Assembly (NCBI GenBank): GCA_001464755.1 | Contig: LNDR01000415.1 | Location: forward strand, 1-64,000 | From: Rhizobiales bacterium Ga0077524 | GTDB lineage: Bacteria; Pseudomonadota; Alphaproteobacteria; Rhizobiales; Hyphomicrobiaceae | Direction: 5' to 3' | Length of the DNA: 64,000 bases | Shown here: positions 28,740 to 35,373 of the stretch, one piece after another | Position numbering within the stretch: the first letter of the stretch is position 1 | Layout: the number at the start of each line of letters is the position of its first letter | Notes under the pieces: model-generated | Databases searched by the model: none | Seen by the model: only the letters and a program-made list of their open reading frames with translations | Told to the model about the DNA's origin: nothing | Translations under genes and position numbers: made by a program

Positions 28740-29180
28740 TCACGCCGCGTCCAGCCCCGCTAAAAACTTGGCCATCTCCAGGATACGGGCGCGGGCGTCG
28801 ACGTTCCGGGTCGAGCAGAACGCTTGAACGAGTTCGAGCACCTCTTGCGCTGACGGCTGATCCGCCCTTGCAGCATCGCTCCGTGCAATGTGGGACGGTC
28901 CGTCGGCGCGGCCATCCACGAGAAGATCACTGACGGCAACATTGAACAGGCGGCCGATCTGGACGAGCCGCGACGCGCTGATGCGGGTGGTTCCGTTCTC
29001 GTACTTCTGGATCTGCTGACACGACAGCCCGAGCTTCTCCGCCAGCGAATCCTGCGTCATCCGATGTTCGGTGCGAATCTGTCTGATGCGGCGTCCGATC
29101 TCCGCGTCAGCCGATCCGGCGCGCCGGCCGCTGGCCGGATCAGATGCTCCGGTCGCCGCCGCTCTTAACCTCTTATTCAT
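28740..29180 (-). CDS. XRE/Cro-CI family transcriptional regulator
   Basis: 146-residue DNA-binding protein. The helix-turn-helix is IGRRIRQIRTEHRMTQDSLAEKLGLSCQQIQKYENGTTRIS (about residues 27-68), followed by the capping LVQIGRLFNVAVSDLL. The C-terminal EVLELVQAFCSTRNVDARARILEMAKFLA is a short helical dimerisation tail of the type seen in alphaproteobacterial XRE regulators. It is divergent from an unknown GNAT-like gene, and the gap carries a perfect 17-bp palindrome and a partial second copy. It is the natural candidate to bind these and to control both genes. Confidence 0.85.
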   Translation of the reverse strand: MNKRLRAAATGASDPASGRRAGSADAEIGRRIRQIRTEHRMTQDSLAEKLGLSCQQIQKYENGTTRISASRLVQIGRLFNVAVSDLLVDGRADGPSHIARSDAARADQPSAQEVLELVQAFCSTRNVDARARILEMAKFLAGLDAA

Positions 29181-29235
29181 GAAATCAAATCTCTGCCGGT
29201 GTTTTTGATGCCCTCATCGTAGATCATCGCTGTTG

Positions 29236-29256
29236 CAGGTCAACTACTTCAGGTCA
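29236..29256. repeat. Direct repeat CAGGTCA in the XRE/GNAT-like gap
   Basis: CAGGTCA occurs twice, 14 bases apart start to start, with CAGGTCA-actactt-CAGGTCA. It lies nearer the XRE start than the palindromes do and could be a separate regulator site. Short enough to be chance. Confidence 0.3.
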
Positions 29257-29273
29257 CGGAACGAGGCGGACAG

Positions 29274-29290
29274 ACCAACCCAGGGTTGGT
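29274..29290. promoter_or_regulatory. Operator candidate 1: perfect 17-bp palindrome
   Basis: ACCAACCC-A-GGGTTGGT, perfect 8-bp arms about one central base, in the gap between the XRE repressor and the GNAT-like gene. A near copy lies 33 bp downstream centre to centre, about three helical turns, as expected for cooperative repressor dimers. Confidence 0.65.
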
Positions 29291-29306
29291 AAAGAGCGTC
29301 CGTCGC

Positions 29307-29323
29307 ACCAACCCAAGGGGTGA
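29307..29323. promoter_or_regulatory. Operator candidate 2: half-conserved copy over the ribosome site
   Basis: ACCAACCC-A-AGGGGTGA shares the entire left arm of the upstream palindrome and most of the right. Its AAGGGG also serves as the Shine-Dalgarno sequence of the GNAT-like gene (ATG 29328), so the second arm may be constrained by translation. Confidence 0.55.
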
Positions 29324-29327
29324 TTCC

Positions 29328-30152
29328 ATGTCCACCAATGCATCGAAGACCAAACGTTCCTCGTCCCTGCCAATCAAGGTCCAGAGTTCGCGCTCTCAGC
29401 CTGCGAAGAAGTTGACCGATATTCGCATCGACTACGGTCCCCGAGAGGAGCTCGCACGATTTTTCCTGATGGCCGACACTGCGTTGCGCGAAAAGGGCAT
29501 ATCTCTTGGCTTCGGCACGTTCGAGGAGCTGGTGGAGACGAACCGGCGCAATCGAGACAGCTGGCTGCCGATCGTGCCGTCATACGATCCGGCCAACGGG
29601 CTGTGTGATCTCGACAAGGGCTACGTTCTGATCGGCCGTAACGCAGCCGGTGAGGTTGTTGTCGCTCAGGGCACCATTGTTTTCGACTGGACGGGGACCA
29701 ATTTCAAGGACGAGGCGGAAAGCATGCGCGTTTTCTACGCGTCTCCCGAACGGAGATTGCGTCCCCAGGAACGATGCATCGTGACTGCACCTTCTGCAGC
29801 CTCCATATCCGGAAAGGTCGCGCTTCACGGTGCAGCTTGGTGGCATCCAAGTGTCCGGGGTCGCTTGCTCGGAGCATTGGTGGCGAGAGTGTCGAGATTG
29901 TACGCCTACGCGCGATGGAGAACGGATCTCTCGCTGGCGATCAACTCTGAGAAACTCATAGCCAGCGGCTTTCCAAGGCGTAACGGCTATCAACACATCG
30001 AACTCGGGGTAGCCTTCCGCGATTTCGAGATGGGCAGCTATGAAGGCGGCATGGTCTGGATCGCCGAGGACGAGCTTTTTGTCGAGCTATCCAACTTCAT
30101 GAGCGAGCTTGAGGCCGGGCTCGACCAGAGCAATGTCCTGCGAACTGCTTAG
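29328..30152 (+). CDS. Unknown protein, possibly GNAT-like acyltransferase
   Basis: I do not recognise a named family. After a Ser/Lys-rich N-terminus of about 30 residues there is a compact domain. GYVLIGRNAAGEVVVAQGTIVFDW looks like GNAT beta strands, and HPSVRGRLLGALVARVSRLYAYARW resembles the acyl-CoA-binding R-x-x-G-x-G/A turn and helix. The domain closes with SGFPRRNGYQHIELGV. Start at ATG 29328 (MSTNASKTKR) with AAGGGG seven bases ahead, 274 residues; the track start at 29286 lies within operator DNA. Divergent from an XRE repressor and convergent with the PAS-like gene, overlapping its 3' end by 66 bases. A signalling-molecule synthase is one idea but only inference. Confidence 0.6.
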   Translation: MSTNASKTKRSSSLPIKVQSSRSQPAKKLTDIRIDYGPREELARFFLMADTALREKGISLGFGTFEELVETNRRNRDSWLPIVPSYDPANGLCDLDKGYVLIGRNAAGEVVVAQGTIVFDWTGTNFKDEAESMRVFYASPERRLRPQERCIVTAPSAASISGKVALHGAAWWHPSVRGRLLGALVARVSRLYAYARWRTDLSLAINSEKLIASGFPRRNGYQHIELGVAFRDFEMGSYEGGMVWIAEDELFVELSNFMSELEAGLDQSNVLRTA

Positions 30153-30953
30153 CACGTAGGTGCCCCTGCCCGCGATGTTCAGTGGGACAAGCAGGCGCGT
30201 GTAGGTAAACCGCGTGCGACCTCGACCTGGCCACCAAGTCGAGGTCGCCACATCCTCGACGACCGTTTCCCCCCGATGGAACGCCTCGCGATAGCCGACA
30301 GAGGCGAAGCGCGCGTAGGCGCGGTCGGGCTGTTCCTCGAAGGCTTGGCCAGTCTTTCTGAGAGCCCAGTCTGGAGTGTACCGCTTGTACCCGGAGCCCC
30401 ACGTGACGACCGGCAGTGACGGCTTGCCTTGGTCGGGCTTCACGAGCACGTAGCGCCCATTCCCGAGTTTCTCGAGCACCGACCAGACGGTGAGCGGCGT
30501 AACCTGGTCCCCCGCCATTTCGAGCGCATTGAGCAGGCGAGGCAGGTGATCGCCGGATCTGAGGCTTTCGACCCTCCGGCGCCGCGCCAGGTAGTGGCCT
30601 TCCTGCTCGCATGTCGCCGTGTTGAAGACGTGGATCAGCCGCCGTCTTGCCGCGTCGATCGATGGCACCAGCTCATAGGCCCAATCCTCGGCGAGTGTTG
30701 CGATCGAGACGCGCGCTTGTCGCTCGTCCGACAGCGCCATCATGAGGCCAGCGAAGGTTGCACCCGTGAGGGTCGTTGGACGCCAGGACAACGCGAGCCC
30801 GTTCCGCGACTTCCCGATATGGGCGAAGCCCAGATTCAGCACACAGAACTTGCAGAACTCCGGGGTTGGCAGTTTCGCCCGGAATGCGGCTTGGAGGGTC
30901 GGAGATGTGTCGGGCCATAGCTCCCCGGCCGCATCGACGAGAATGCCGGTCAT
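30087..30953 (-). CDS. Unknown protein with a C-terminal PAS-like domain
   Basis: No named family recognised. The N-terminal part (MTGILVDAAGELWPDTSPTLQ, VLNLGFAHIGKS) and the middle helical region (DHLPRLLNALEMAGDQVTPLTVWSVLEKL) lead to a C-terminal module: RFASVGYREAFHRGETVVEDVATSTWWPGRGRTRFTYTRLLVPLNIAGRGTYVLSSSQ. The pattern of a Y-x-R-L-(L/V)-P-L strand before a small-residue strand resembles the PAS-like sensor domains frequent in alphaproteobacteria. The start is unsure: ATG 30953 gives 288 residues, ATG 31007 adds 18. Same strand as the tRNA-Gly just upstream. Its last 66 bases overlap the convergent GNAT-like gene. Confidence 0.55.
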   Translation of the reverse strand: MTGILVDAAGELWPDTSPTLQAAFRAKLPTPEFCKFCVLNLGFAHIGKSRNGLALSWRPTTLTGATFAGLMMALSDERQARVSIATLAEDWAYELVPSIDAARRRLIHVFNTATCEQEGHYLARRRRVESLRSGDHLPRLLNALEMAGDQVTPLTVWSVLEKLGNGRYVLVKPDQGKPSLPVVTWGSGYKRYTPDWALRKTGQAFEEQPDRAYARFASVGYREAFHRGETVVEDVATSTWWPGRGRTRFTYTRLLVPLNIAGRGTYVLSSSQDIALVEPGLKLAHEVG

Positions 30954-31157
30954 CTTGCGCCGTCCATCAAGTCTAGTTGCACTCCGCATGTCGCACTGGC
31001 GAAGCATCGACCGGATGGTTGTAGTTTGGTTACCGAGATACCACAAGCACTCTGCAGCGAAGCAATCGATCCAACGCCAAGAGGGATGTGTTGCCATGCG
31101 CAATGGCGGCCGCCACCCGTGCGGACCAAATCGAGGAAGTTGCTCGAAGACCGATAT

Positions 31158-31232
31158 TGGAGCGGGCGAAGGGGATCGAACCCTCGACCCTCACGTTGGC
31201 AACGTGATGCTCTACCGCTGAGCTACACCCGC
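31158..31232 (-). tRNA. tRNA-Gly (anticodon GCC)
   Basis: Read on the minus strand the 75-base sequence starts GCGGGTGTAGCTCAGCGGTAGAGC and ends TTCGATCCCCTTCGCCCGCTCCA. The acceptor stem GCGGGTG/CGCCCGC pairs with one G-U. The anticodon arm TCACG-TTGCCAA-CGTGA shows anticodon GCC, decoding GGC and GGU. The T-loop TTCGATC is intact and CCA is encoded. A 7-bp GC hairpin lies upstream at 31246-31264, after the PurA-like gene. No duplicated 3' fragment that would mark an integrated element is visible in the window. Confidence 0.96.
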
Positions 31233-31298
31233 ATCCGGAGGATCACGGCGCATTCGTTGCGCCGCAATCGACAGGCACGCCTTATGGCGCAAACCCGC

Positions 31299-32582
31299 TC
31301 ACGATGCAAGTGCCTCCGAGCGCGGTAACGCTGCCGCTGCCGACCGAACGTCGCCGAACCGTGCGGCTCGCGTCTCGCGCTCGATCGTGGCCCGCGTGGG
31401 GCCTCGGCTCCGCAGCAGCAGCGCAGCCCCTACGGCATCCGCCGCGGCCGATGCGACATCCTCCGGCGACAGGTACCGCGCCGCTCCGCGCTCCCGGTAT
31501 TCCACCGCCCGGCCGACTTGATCGAGGCACGTCACCGCGAGGCCCAGGGAATGCGTGAGATCCGATCCGCCGAGGTCGTCGAGATCCGCACGGATCGCCC
31601 CGCTCAACAGATCGAGGTCCAGTGGCGCAAAGCGCAACGCCCCCTGCCATGAGTTGGCGATATTCGTCCGGTCGACGATGCCCGGATAGGGTGCGCCTGC
31701 GTAGGCATGGGCGAGAGGTCCAGCGCCATGCCGCGTCGTATAGATCCGCGTCGCATAGACGATATCGAGGTGCCCGATGCCGAGGTCACGAGCGAGGGAA
31801 ATCATGTTTTTGAGGCCGGTATTCGACCGCGTAACGTGCGGGAACGCGCCGCGATCCTGGTCGAGCAGCAAGCCTTGCGCACCCTCGAAAACGATCCCTC
31901 GCCCTGCGAGGCGTGGCCGCCCGATCGCCACCGCCTCGACGAAAGCCGCGACGTCCTGCAGCCATCGCTCCTCGATTGCCTCGGAATGCAGCAGGCTCCG
32001 CTCCTCCTCGGTGAGCGAGGCGACGCCGAGCCGGTGAAGCCGTGCCGAAACCCACGTCGCGCGCACCCGGCCGAGGATCATGCGCAGCCGCGGCTCGTCG
32101 ACCAGGTCGCCCGCGCGGACCACGAGGCCCGGCTGTTGGCTGCGCTCCATCGTTTCCCCGAGCCCGAGCCCGCAGCTCCCGTGGCGTGCCGCCCCCCTAG
32201 ACCTCTCGACGACCTGATTGATCATCATGTCAAAGGGGATTGTGACCGGAGCCGCCGGATCGATCATCAGTCGCGGCGCGACGCCCAGTGCACCGAGTGC
32301 GGCAAGCTCCTCCCGCAGTACGATCGGATGCGCCACGAAAAACCGTGACAGGAAGGTCGCGGCGCCCGCAAGCGCACCACTTCCCACGTGGTGAAAGACG
32401 TGCCTGCGCCCATCGGGCAGCTCGACCGTGTGGCCGGCCTGCGCGCCGCCATTGCTGCGAATGACGACCCCGTCGCTGCCGAGCGGCGCTGCCAGCGCAT
32501 CGGTCAGCAGCCCCTTCCCTTCGTCGCCGTAGGCCGCTCCGACGACAGCGGCGGCTGCGAACGTCTGCACAGACTTGCTCAT
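31299..32582 (-). CDS. Divergent adenylosuccinate synthetase (PurA) paralog
   Basis: PurA-superfamily GTP-dependent ligase, 427 residues. Retained: P-loop-like VVGAAYGDEGKGLLTD with the catalytic Asp (D20), SNGGAQAGHTV with the catalytic His (H51), FEGAQGLLLDQDRGAFPHVTRSNT, and YTTRHGAGPLAH. Changed: the IMP-loop TTGRGIGP becomes HGSCGLGLGET, and the aspartate-binding TTGRRRRTGW becomes RTNIANSWQGALRF. It keeps the GTP/catalytic core but probably uses a different amino donor or base, so it is unlikely to be the housekeeping enzyme. Start ATG 32582 with AGGAG ahead. Last gene of a J-pseudokinase/vWA/PurA-like operon, 29 bases after the vWA gene. Confidence 0.8.
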   Translation of the reverse strand: MSKSVQTFAAAAVVGAAYGDEGKGLLTDALAAPLGSDGVVIRSNGGAQAGHTVELPDGRRHVFHHVGSGALAGAATFLSRFFVAHPIVLREELAALGALGVAPRLMIDPAAPVTIPFDMMINQVVERSRGAARHGSCGLGLGETMERSQQPGLVVRAGDLVDEPRLRMILGRVRATWVSARLHRLGVASLTEEERSLLHSEAIEERWLQDVAAFVEAVAIGRPRLAGRGIVFEGAQGLLLDQDRGAFPHVTRSNTGLKNMISLARDLGIGHLDIVYATRIYTTRHGAGPLAHAYAGAPYPGIVDRTNIANSWQGALRFAPLDLDLLSGAIRADLDDLGGSDLTHSLGLAVTCLDQVGRAVEYRERGAARYLSPEDVASAAADAVGAALLLRSRGPTRATIERETRAARFGDVRSAAAALPRSEALAS

Positions 32583-32611
32583 GGTTGCGCTCCTGCATGG
32601 ACGGGTGAAAG

Positions 32612-33541
32612 TCAGCGGCCGAAAAAGTGGACGAGGCTTTGGCCTTTCGCGGGTGGCACGGGGGCCAGGCTTTTGACGGCACGCGCCACGGTCGCGCTGG
32701 TCGAGCCGCCCCACGAGCCCGAGACGGCGCGAGCATCGGCCCCTTCCGCCACCTGGATCGTCGACACGATCACCTCCGCGATCTTTGTGTGGTCGTCGCA
32801 GGCGATCACGCGCTGTCCGAGTAGCGGCCGCCAGGTCTCCATGACCTCGTCGGGATGCGAGGCCGCGTAGCCGACGTTGGTCAGCAAGACGTGGAACACC
32901 TCGTAGCTGCGCGCCGCCATCGCCAGCATCTCGGCGGAGGAGAGGTCACGCTCCACCGGCTTTCCGAGCACCCGGCCGAGGTTGCGCCGCGTGATGCCAC
33001 CGAGGATCGGCTCGTCGCCGATGGTGAAAAGGTAGCCCTTCCTGCCGCGCATCTCGAGGCAGTCGATCGAGGTCTGCATCGCCGCGAAGTACCAGGGGAG
33101 GTGATAGGATTCGCCCGCGTTGCCACCGCCGCCACCCTCGATCCACAGCTCCTTCAGCTGCTCGGCGAGCCGCACATCCGCCTCGAACTCGGTGGCCTGC
33201 AAGGGCGCCCGGTCGCATTCGGCATCGCCCACCGCCATCACCATCACATGCGGGTCCGTGACCGGACGGCGCGCATGGATCTCGCGCATCGTCGTGTCGA
33301 GACCACTGCGGATCATCACCTCGGCGATGGCGCCCATCGAGCCGGTGACGTCGCTCGCCAGGATGATCGCGGTCGATGCCGGGTTGTCGGGGCTGTCCCG
33401 CGATTCCCGCACGGTGATCGATGCCGGATCGAAACGGCTACTCATCCCGCGGGCCGCGAAGATCTCGTGGGCTGCCCTGCCCTTGGTCGTCCGGGCCGCG
33501 TAGCTCGCCCAGTCGCTCGCATCCCAACGTCCGTGTCCCAT
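32612..33541 (-). CDS. vWA-domain protein of the PurA-like/J-domain cluster
   Basis: 309-residue cytoplasmic protein built round a von Willebrand A fold. The metal site is ILASDVTGSMG (D64-x-T-x-S68, a Thr variant of DxSxS). An N-terminal signature precedes it (DWASYAARTTKGRAAHEIFAARG, then FDPASITVRESRDSPDNPAST). A Gly-rich loop follows (IEGGGGGNAGESYHLPWYFAA), and GYLFTIGDEPILGGIT. No signal peptide. vWA proteins commonly act as metal-dependent docking factors beside ATPases or kinases; here the partner may be the pseudokinase. Start at ATG 33541 with GAGGAG upstream; 11 bases after the J-domain gene and 29 before the PurA-like gene. Confidence 0.82.
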   Translation of the reverse strand: MGHGRWDASDWASYAARTTKGRAAHEIFAARGMSSRFDPASITVRESRDSPDNPASTAIILASDVTGSMGAIAEVMIRSGLDTTMREIHARRPVTDPHVMVMAVGDAECDRAPLQATEFEADVRLAEQLKELWIEGGGGGNAGESYHLPWYFAAMQTSIDCLEMRGRKGYLFTIGDEPILGGITRRNLGRVLGKPVERDLSSAEMLAMAARSYEVFHVLLTNVGYAASHPDEVMETWRPLLGQRVIACDDHTKIAEVIVSTIQVAEGADARAVSGSWGGSTSATVARAVKSLAPVPPAKGQSLVHFFGR

Positions 33542-33552
33542 GACGCAACTCC

Positions 33553-34614
33553 TCATCGTCTTGTGGCTAGGGGGGAGGGGTAGATGTCGCCGGCGGTGAC
33601 GCCGGTCTCCGAGAAGCGGCGTGGGCCGAAGCTCGCCTCGCGAGCAGCCTCCCAAGCCGCATAGTCCTCGTGCGCGGTGGGATGGGGCGCCGAGAGCACC
33701 CAGTCCGACAGGGCTGAAGGCACCTGCGGGTCAGTGCGCAGCCGTGTGCCGGAGCGATCGCCGAGGCATTCGCGGGCCGTCAGCCGGATCAGCTCGAGAT
33801 CGATTTCCGTCACGGCACGCCCGCCGTCGAGCGCGGTCGGCGGCATCAGTCTGAGCGTCCGTTCCGGCAGTGCGATCAGCGGTCGGGCTGTCCCGGTCGC
33901 GTACCACCACCCCCCGAGTAGTGCCACCCGGTGCGAGACGGGATCGACCAGGACGGTGTCGGGTCCGATCGCCCCATGCACCAGATCTTGCGTTCCGAGG
34001 TAGCAGGCGAGGTGCTCGAGCCCGCTGACGATCCAGGCGACATGGCGCGGCTCGATTCTGCCGCCGAGATGCTCGATGAAATCGGCAAGCAGCACCAGTT
34101 CCGGATCGCGCTCCAGGATGACGACGCGGAGATCTACCGTTTCCGTTACCGCTTGCACGCGCGGCAGCAGGCGCGCCAGCTCGCGGCGCATGGCGAGATC
34201 GGCAAAGCCGAGCGAGCGCATTCGGTCCACCGCGGCTTCCGCCAGCTCGCGCGCTTCGTGATGGATCGCAAAGGCCAGCGTCGAGCGCCCGACGTAGCAT
34301 ACCCCCAGCTCGAACGGCCGGACCCTGAGATACTTGAGCCGGAAATGTCGACCGTCGCGGGTAATCAGGTGCCGTTCGCCCGCACTGGGCCAGGTGCCGG
34401 CCTTGATCCTTGCCTGAGCTGCCTCCCGAAGCGCAACGAGGTGCTGGAAGGCGCGCGCCGCCTCGGCGTTGGCCGGATTGTTGTCGGGGTGGAACTGGGC
34501 GGCGAGGCGCCGCCACTGACCGCGAATGTCGTTTGGTGTGCCCGAGAAGATCAGCTCCGGCTGATCGAGTGGCACCGCCAGGACGGCTTCGGGAGATGTG
34601 TGCTCGTTGCTCAT
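33553..34614 (-). CDS. J-domain protein fused to a degenerate protein-kinase-like domain
   Basis: 353 residues. Residues about 20-65 form a J-domain with the essential HPD at 42-44 (WRRLAAQFHPDNNPANAEAARAFQHL), so it should stimulate an Hsp70. A kinase-like region follows. At the catalytic loop, consensus HRDLKPDN aligns without gaps to HGAIGPDT (213-220): Asp, Lys and Asn are all lost, and LLGGW sits where DFG is expected, so it is predicted to be a pseudokinase. It is first in the operon with vWA and PurA-like genes and is divergent from the NUDIX regulator. The start lies only 21 bases from the TTGCAAT array, and its Shine-Dalgarno is weak. The pseudokinase call is my inference from one loop. 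Confidence 0.72.
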   Translation of the reverse strand: MSNEHTSPEAVLAVPLDQPELIFSGTPNDIRGQWRRLAAQFHPDNNPANAEAARAFQHLVALREAAQARIKAGTWPSAGERHLITRDGRHFRLKYLRVRPFELGVCYVGRSTLAFAIHHEARELAEAAVDRMRSLGFADLAMRRELARLLPRVQAVTETVDLRVVILERDPELVLLADFIEHLGGRIEPRHVAWIVSGLEHLACYLGTQDLVHGAIGPDTVLVDPVSHRVALLGGWWYATGTARPLIALPERTLRLMPPTALDGGRAVTEIDLELIRLTARECLGDRSGTRLRTDPQVPSALSDWVLSAPHPTAHEDYAAWEAAREASFGPRRFSETGVTAGDIYPSPLATRR

Positions 34615-34634
34615 GCGACAGACTATAGCCTAGT

Positions 34635-34663
34635 AAATTGCAATTTGCAATTTGCAATTTAAA
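34635..34663. promoter_or_regulatory. Tandem palindromic TTGCAAT array between divergent operons
   Basis: AAA followed by three perfect copies of the 7-mer TTGCAAT, then TTTAAA; AAATTGCAATTT within it is a perfect 12-bp palindrome. It fills the centre of the 72-base gap between the J-pseudokinase gene and the NUDIX-winged-helix gene and stands out as AT-rich in GC-rich surroundings. Likely operator for the adjacent NrtR-type regulator, and possibly part of both promoters. Confidence 0.6.
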
Positions 34664-34686
34664 CGAAGAGGTCTATCCAGCGAAGC

Positions 34687-35358
34687 ATGGCCGAGCCGAT
34701 CGACTACGAGCGCCCCATTCTGACCATCGACGTGGTCCTCCTGACCCTTGGGCCGGAAGGCCTTCTGGTGGGGGTCCAGAAGCGCGAGGCCGAGCCGTTC
34801 CGGGGCACGATGGCTCTGATCGGCGGCTACGTTCACGTCGACGAGGACGCCGACACATTGGCCACGGCGCGGCGCGTGCTCGCGCAGAAGGCCGGGCTGA
34901 GCGGCATTTATTGCGAGCAGTTGATGACGTTCTCGGGCCCCCGGCGCGATCCTCGCGGGTGGGCTGCGACAGTCGCCTACTACGCGCTGGCGCCTGGCAA
35001 GCAGTTGGAGGCGGCCGGCGCGCGAGGTCTGGTCTGGCGCTCTGCCAATGATCCCGGGGCGCTGGCTTTCGACCATAACCTCATCGTGATCACCGCCATG
35101 GACCGGCTGCGCACGAAGGGCGCCTATTCAACCCTGCCGGCGTTCCTGTTGGCCGAGACGTTCACACTCTCCGAGTTGAGGTCGGTCTACGAGCGCGTCA
35201 TGGACACCTCGCTCAACGATAGCGCCTTCCGCCGGAAAATGGACGAACTGCGTATTCTCGAGCCGGTCGTCGGCGAGCGCAGCCGCGCCTCGGCTCGGCC
35301 GGCCCAGCTTTTCCAGCTTCGGCAGGATACGCTCCAGTCCTTCGACCGGCGGATTTAG
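34687..35358 (+). CDS. NrtR-type NUDIX/winged-helix regulator with degenerate NUDIX box
   Basis: 223 residues. The N-terminal NUDIX fold (DVVLLTLGPEGLLVGVQKREAEPFRG, then ALIGGYVHVDEDADTLATARRVLAQKAGL) lacks the paired catalytic glutamates: the consensus REUxEExGU reads RVLAQKAGL, with Q67-K68 in place of EE. The C-terminal winged helix (LLAETFTLSELRSVYERVMDTSLNDSAFRRKMDELRILEPV, then RPAQLFQL) is the signature DNA-binding half of NrtR-family regulators of NAD metabolism. NrtR proteins respond to ADP-ribose-like ligands, so this is probably a ligand-sensing repressor rather than a hydrolase. It is divergent from the J/vWA/PurA-like operon. Confidence 0.85.
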   Translation: MAEPIDYERPILTIDVVLLTLGPEGLLVGVQKREAEPFRGTMALIGGYVHVDEDADTLATARRVLAQKAGLSGIYCEQLMTFSGPRRDPRGWAATVAYYALAPGKQLEAAGARGLVWRSANDPGALAFDHNLIVITAMDRLRTKGAYSTLPAFLLAETFTLSELRSVYERVMDTSLNDSAFRRKMDELRILEPVVGERSRASARPAQLFQLRQDTLQSFDRRI

Positions 35359-35373
35359 GGCTGCGGCTTCGGC

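Noticed and set aside
31158-31232. tRNA-Gly as an integration site for a mobile element
   Set aside because: No integrase gene and no repeated copy of the tRNA 3' end is visible in the window.
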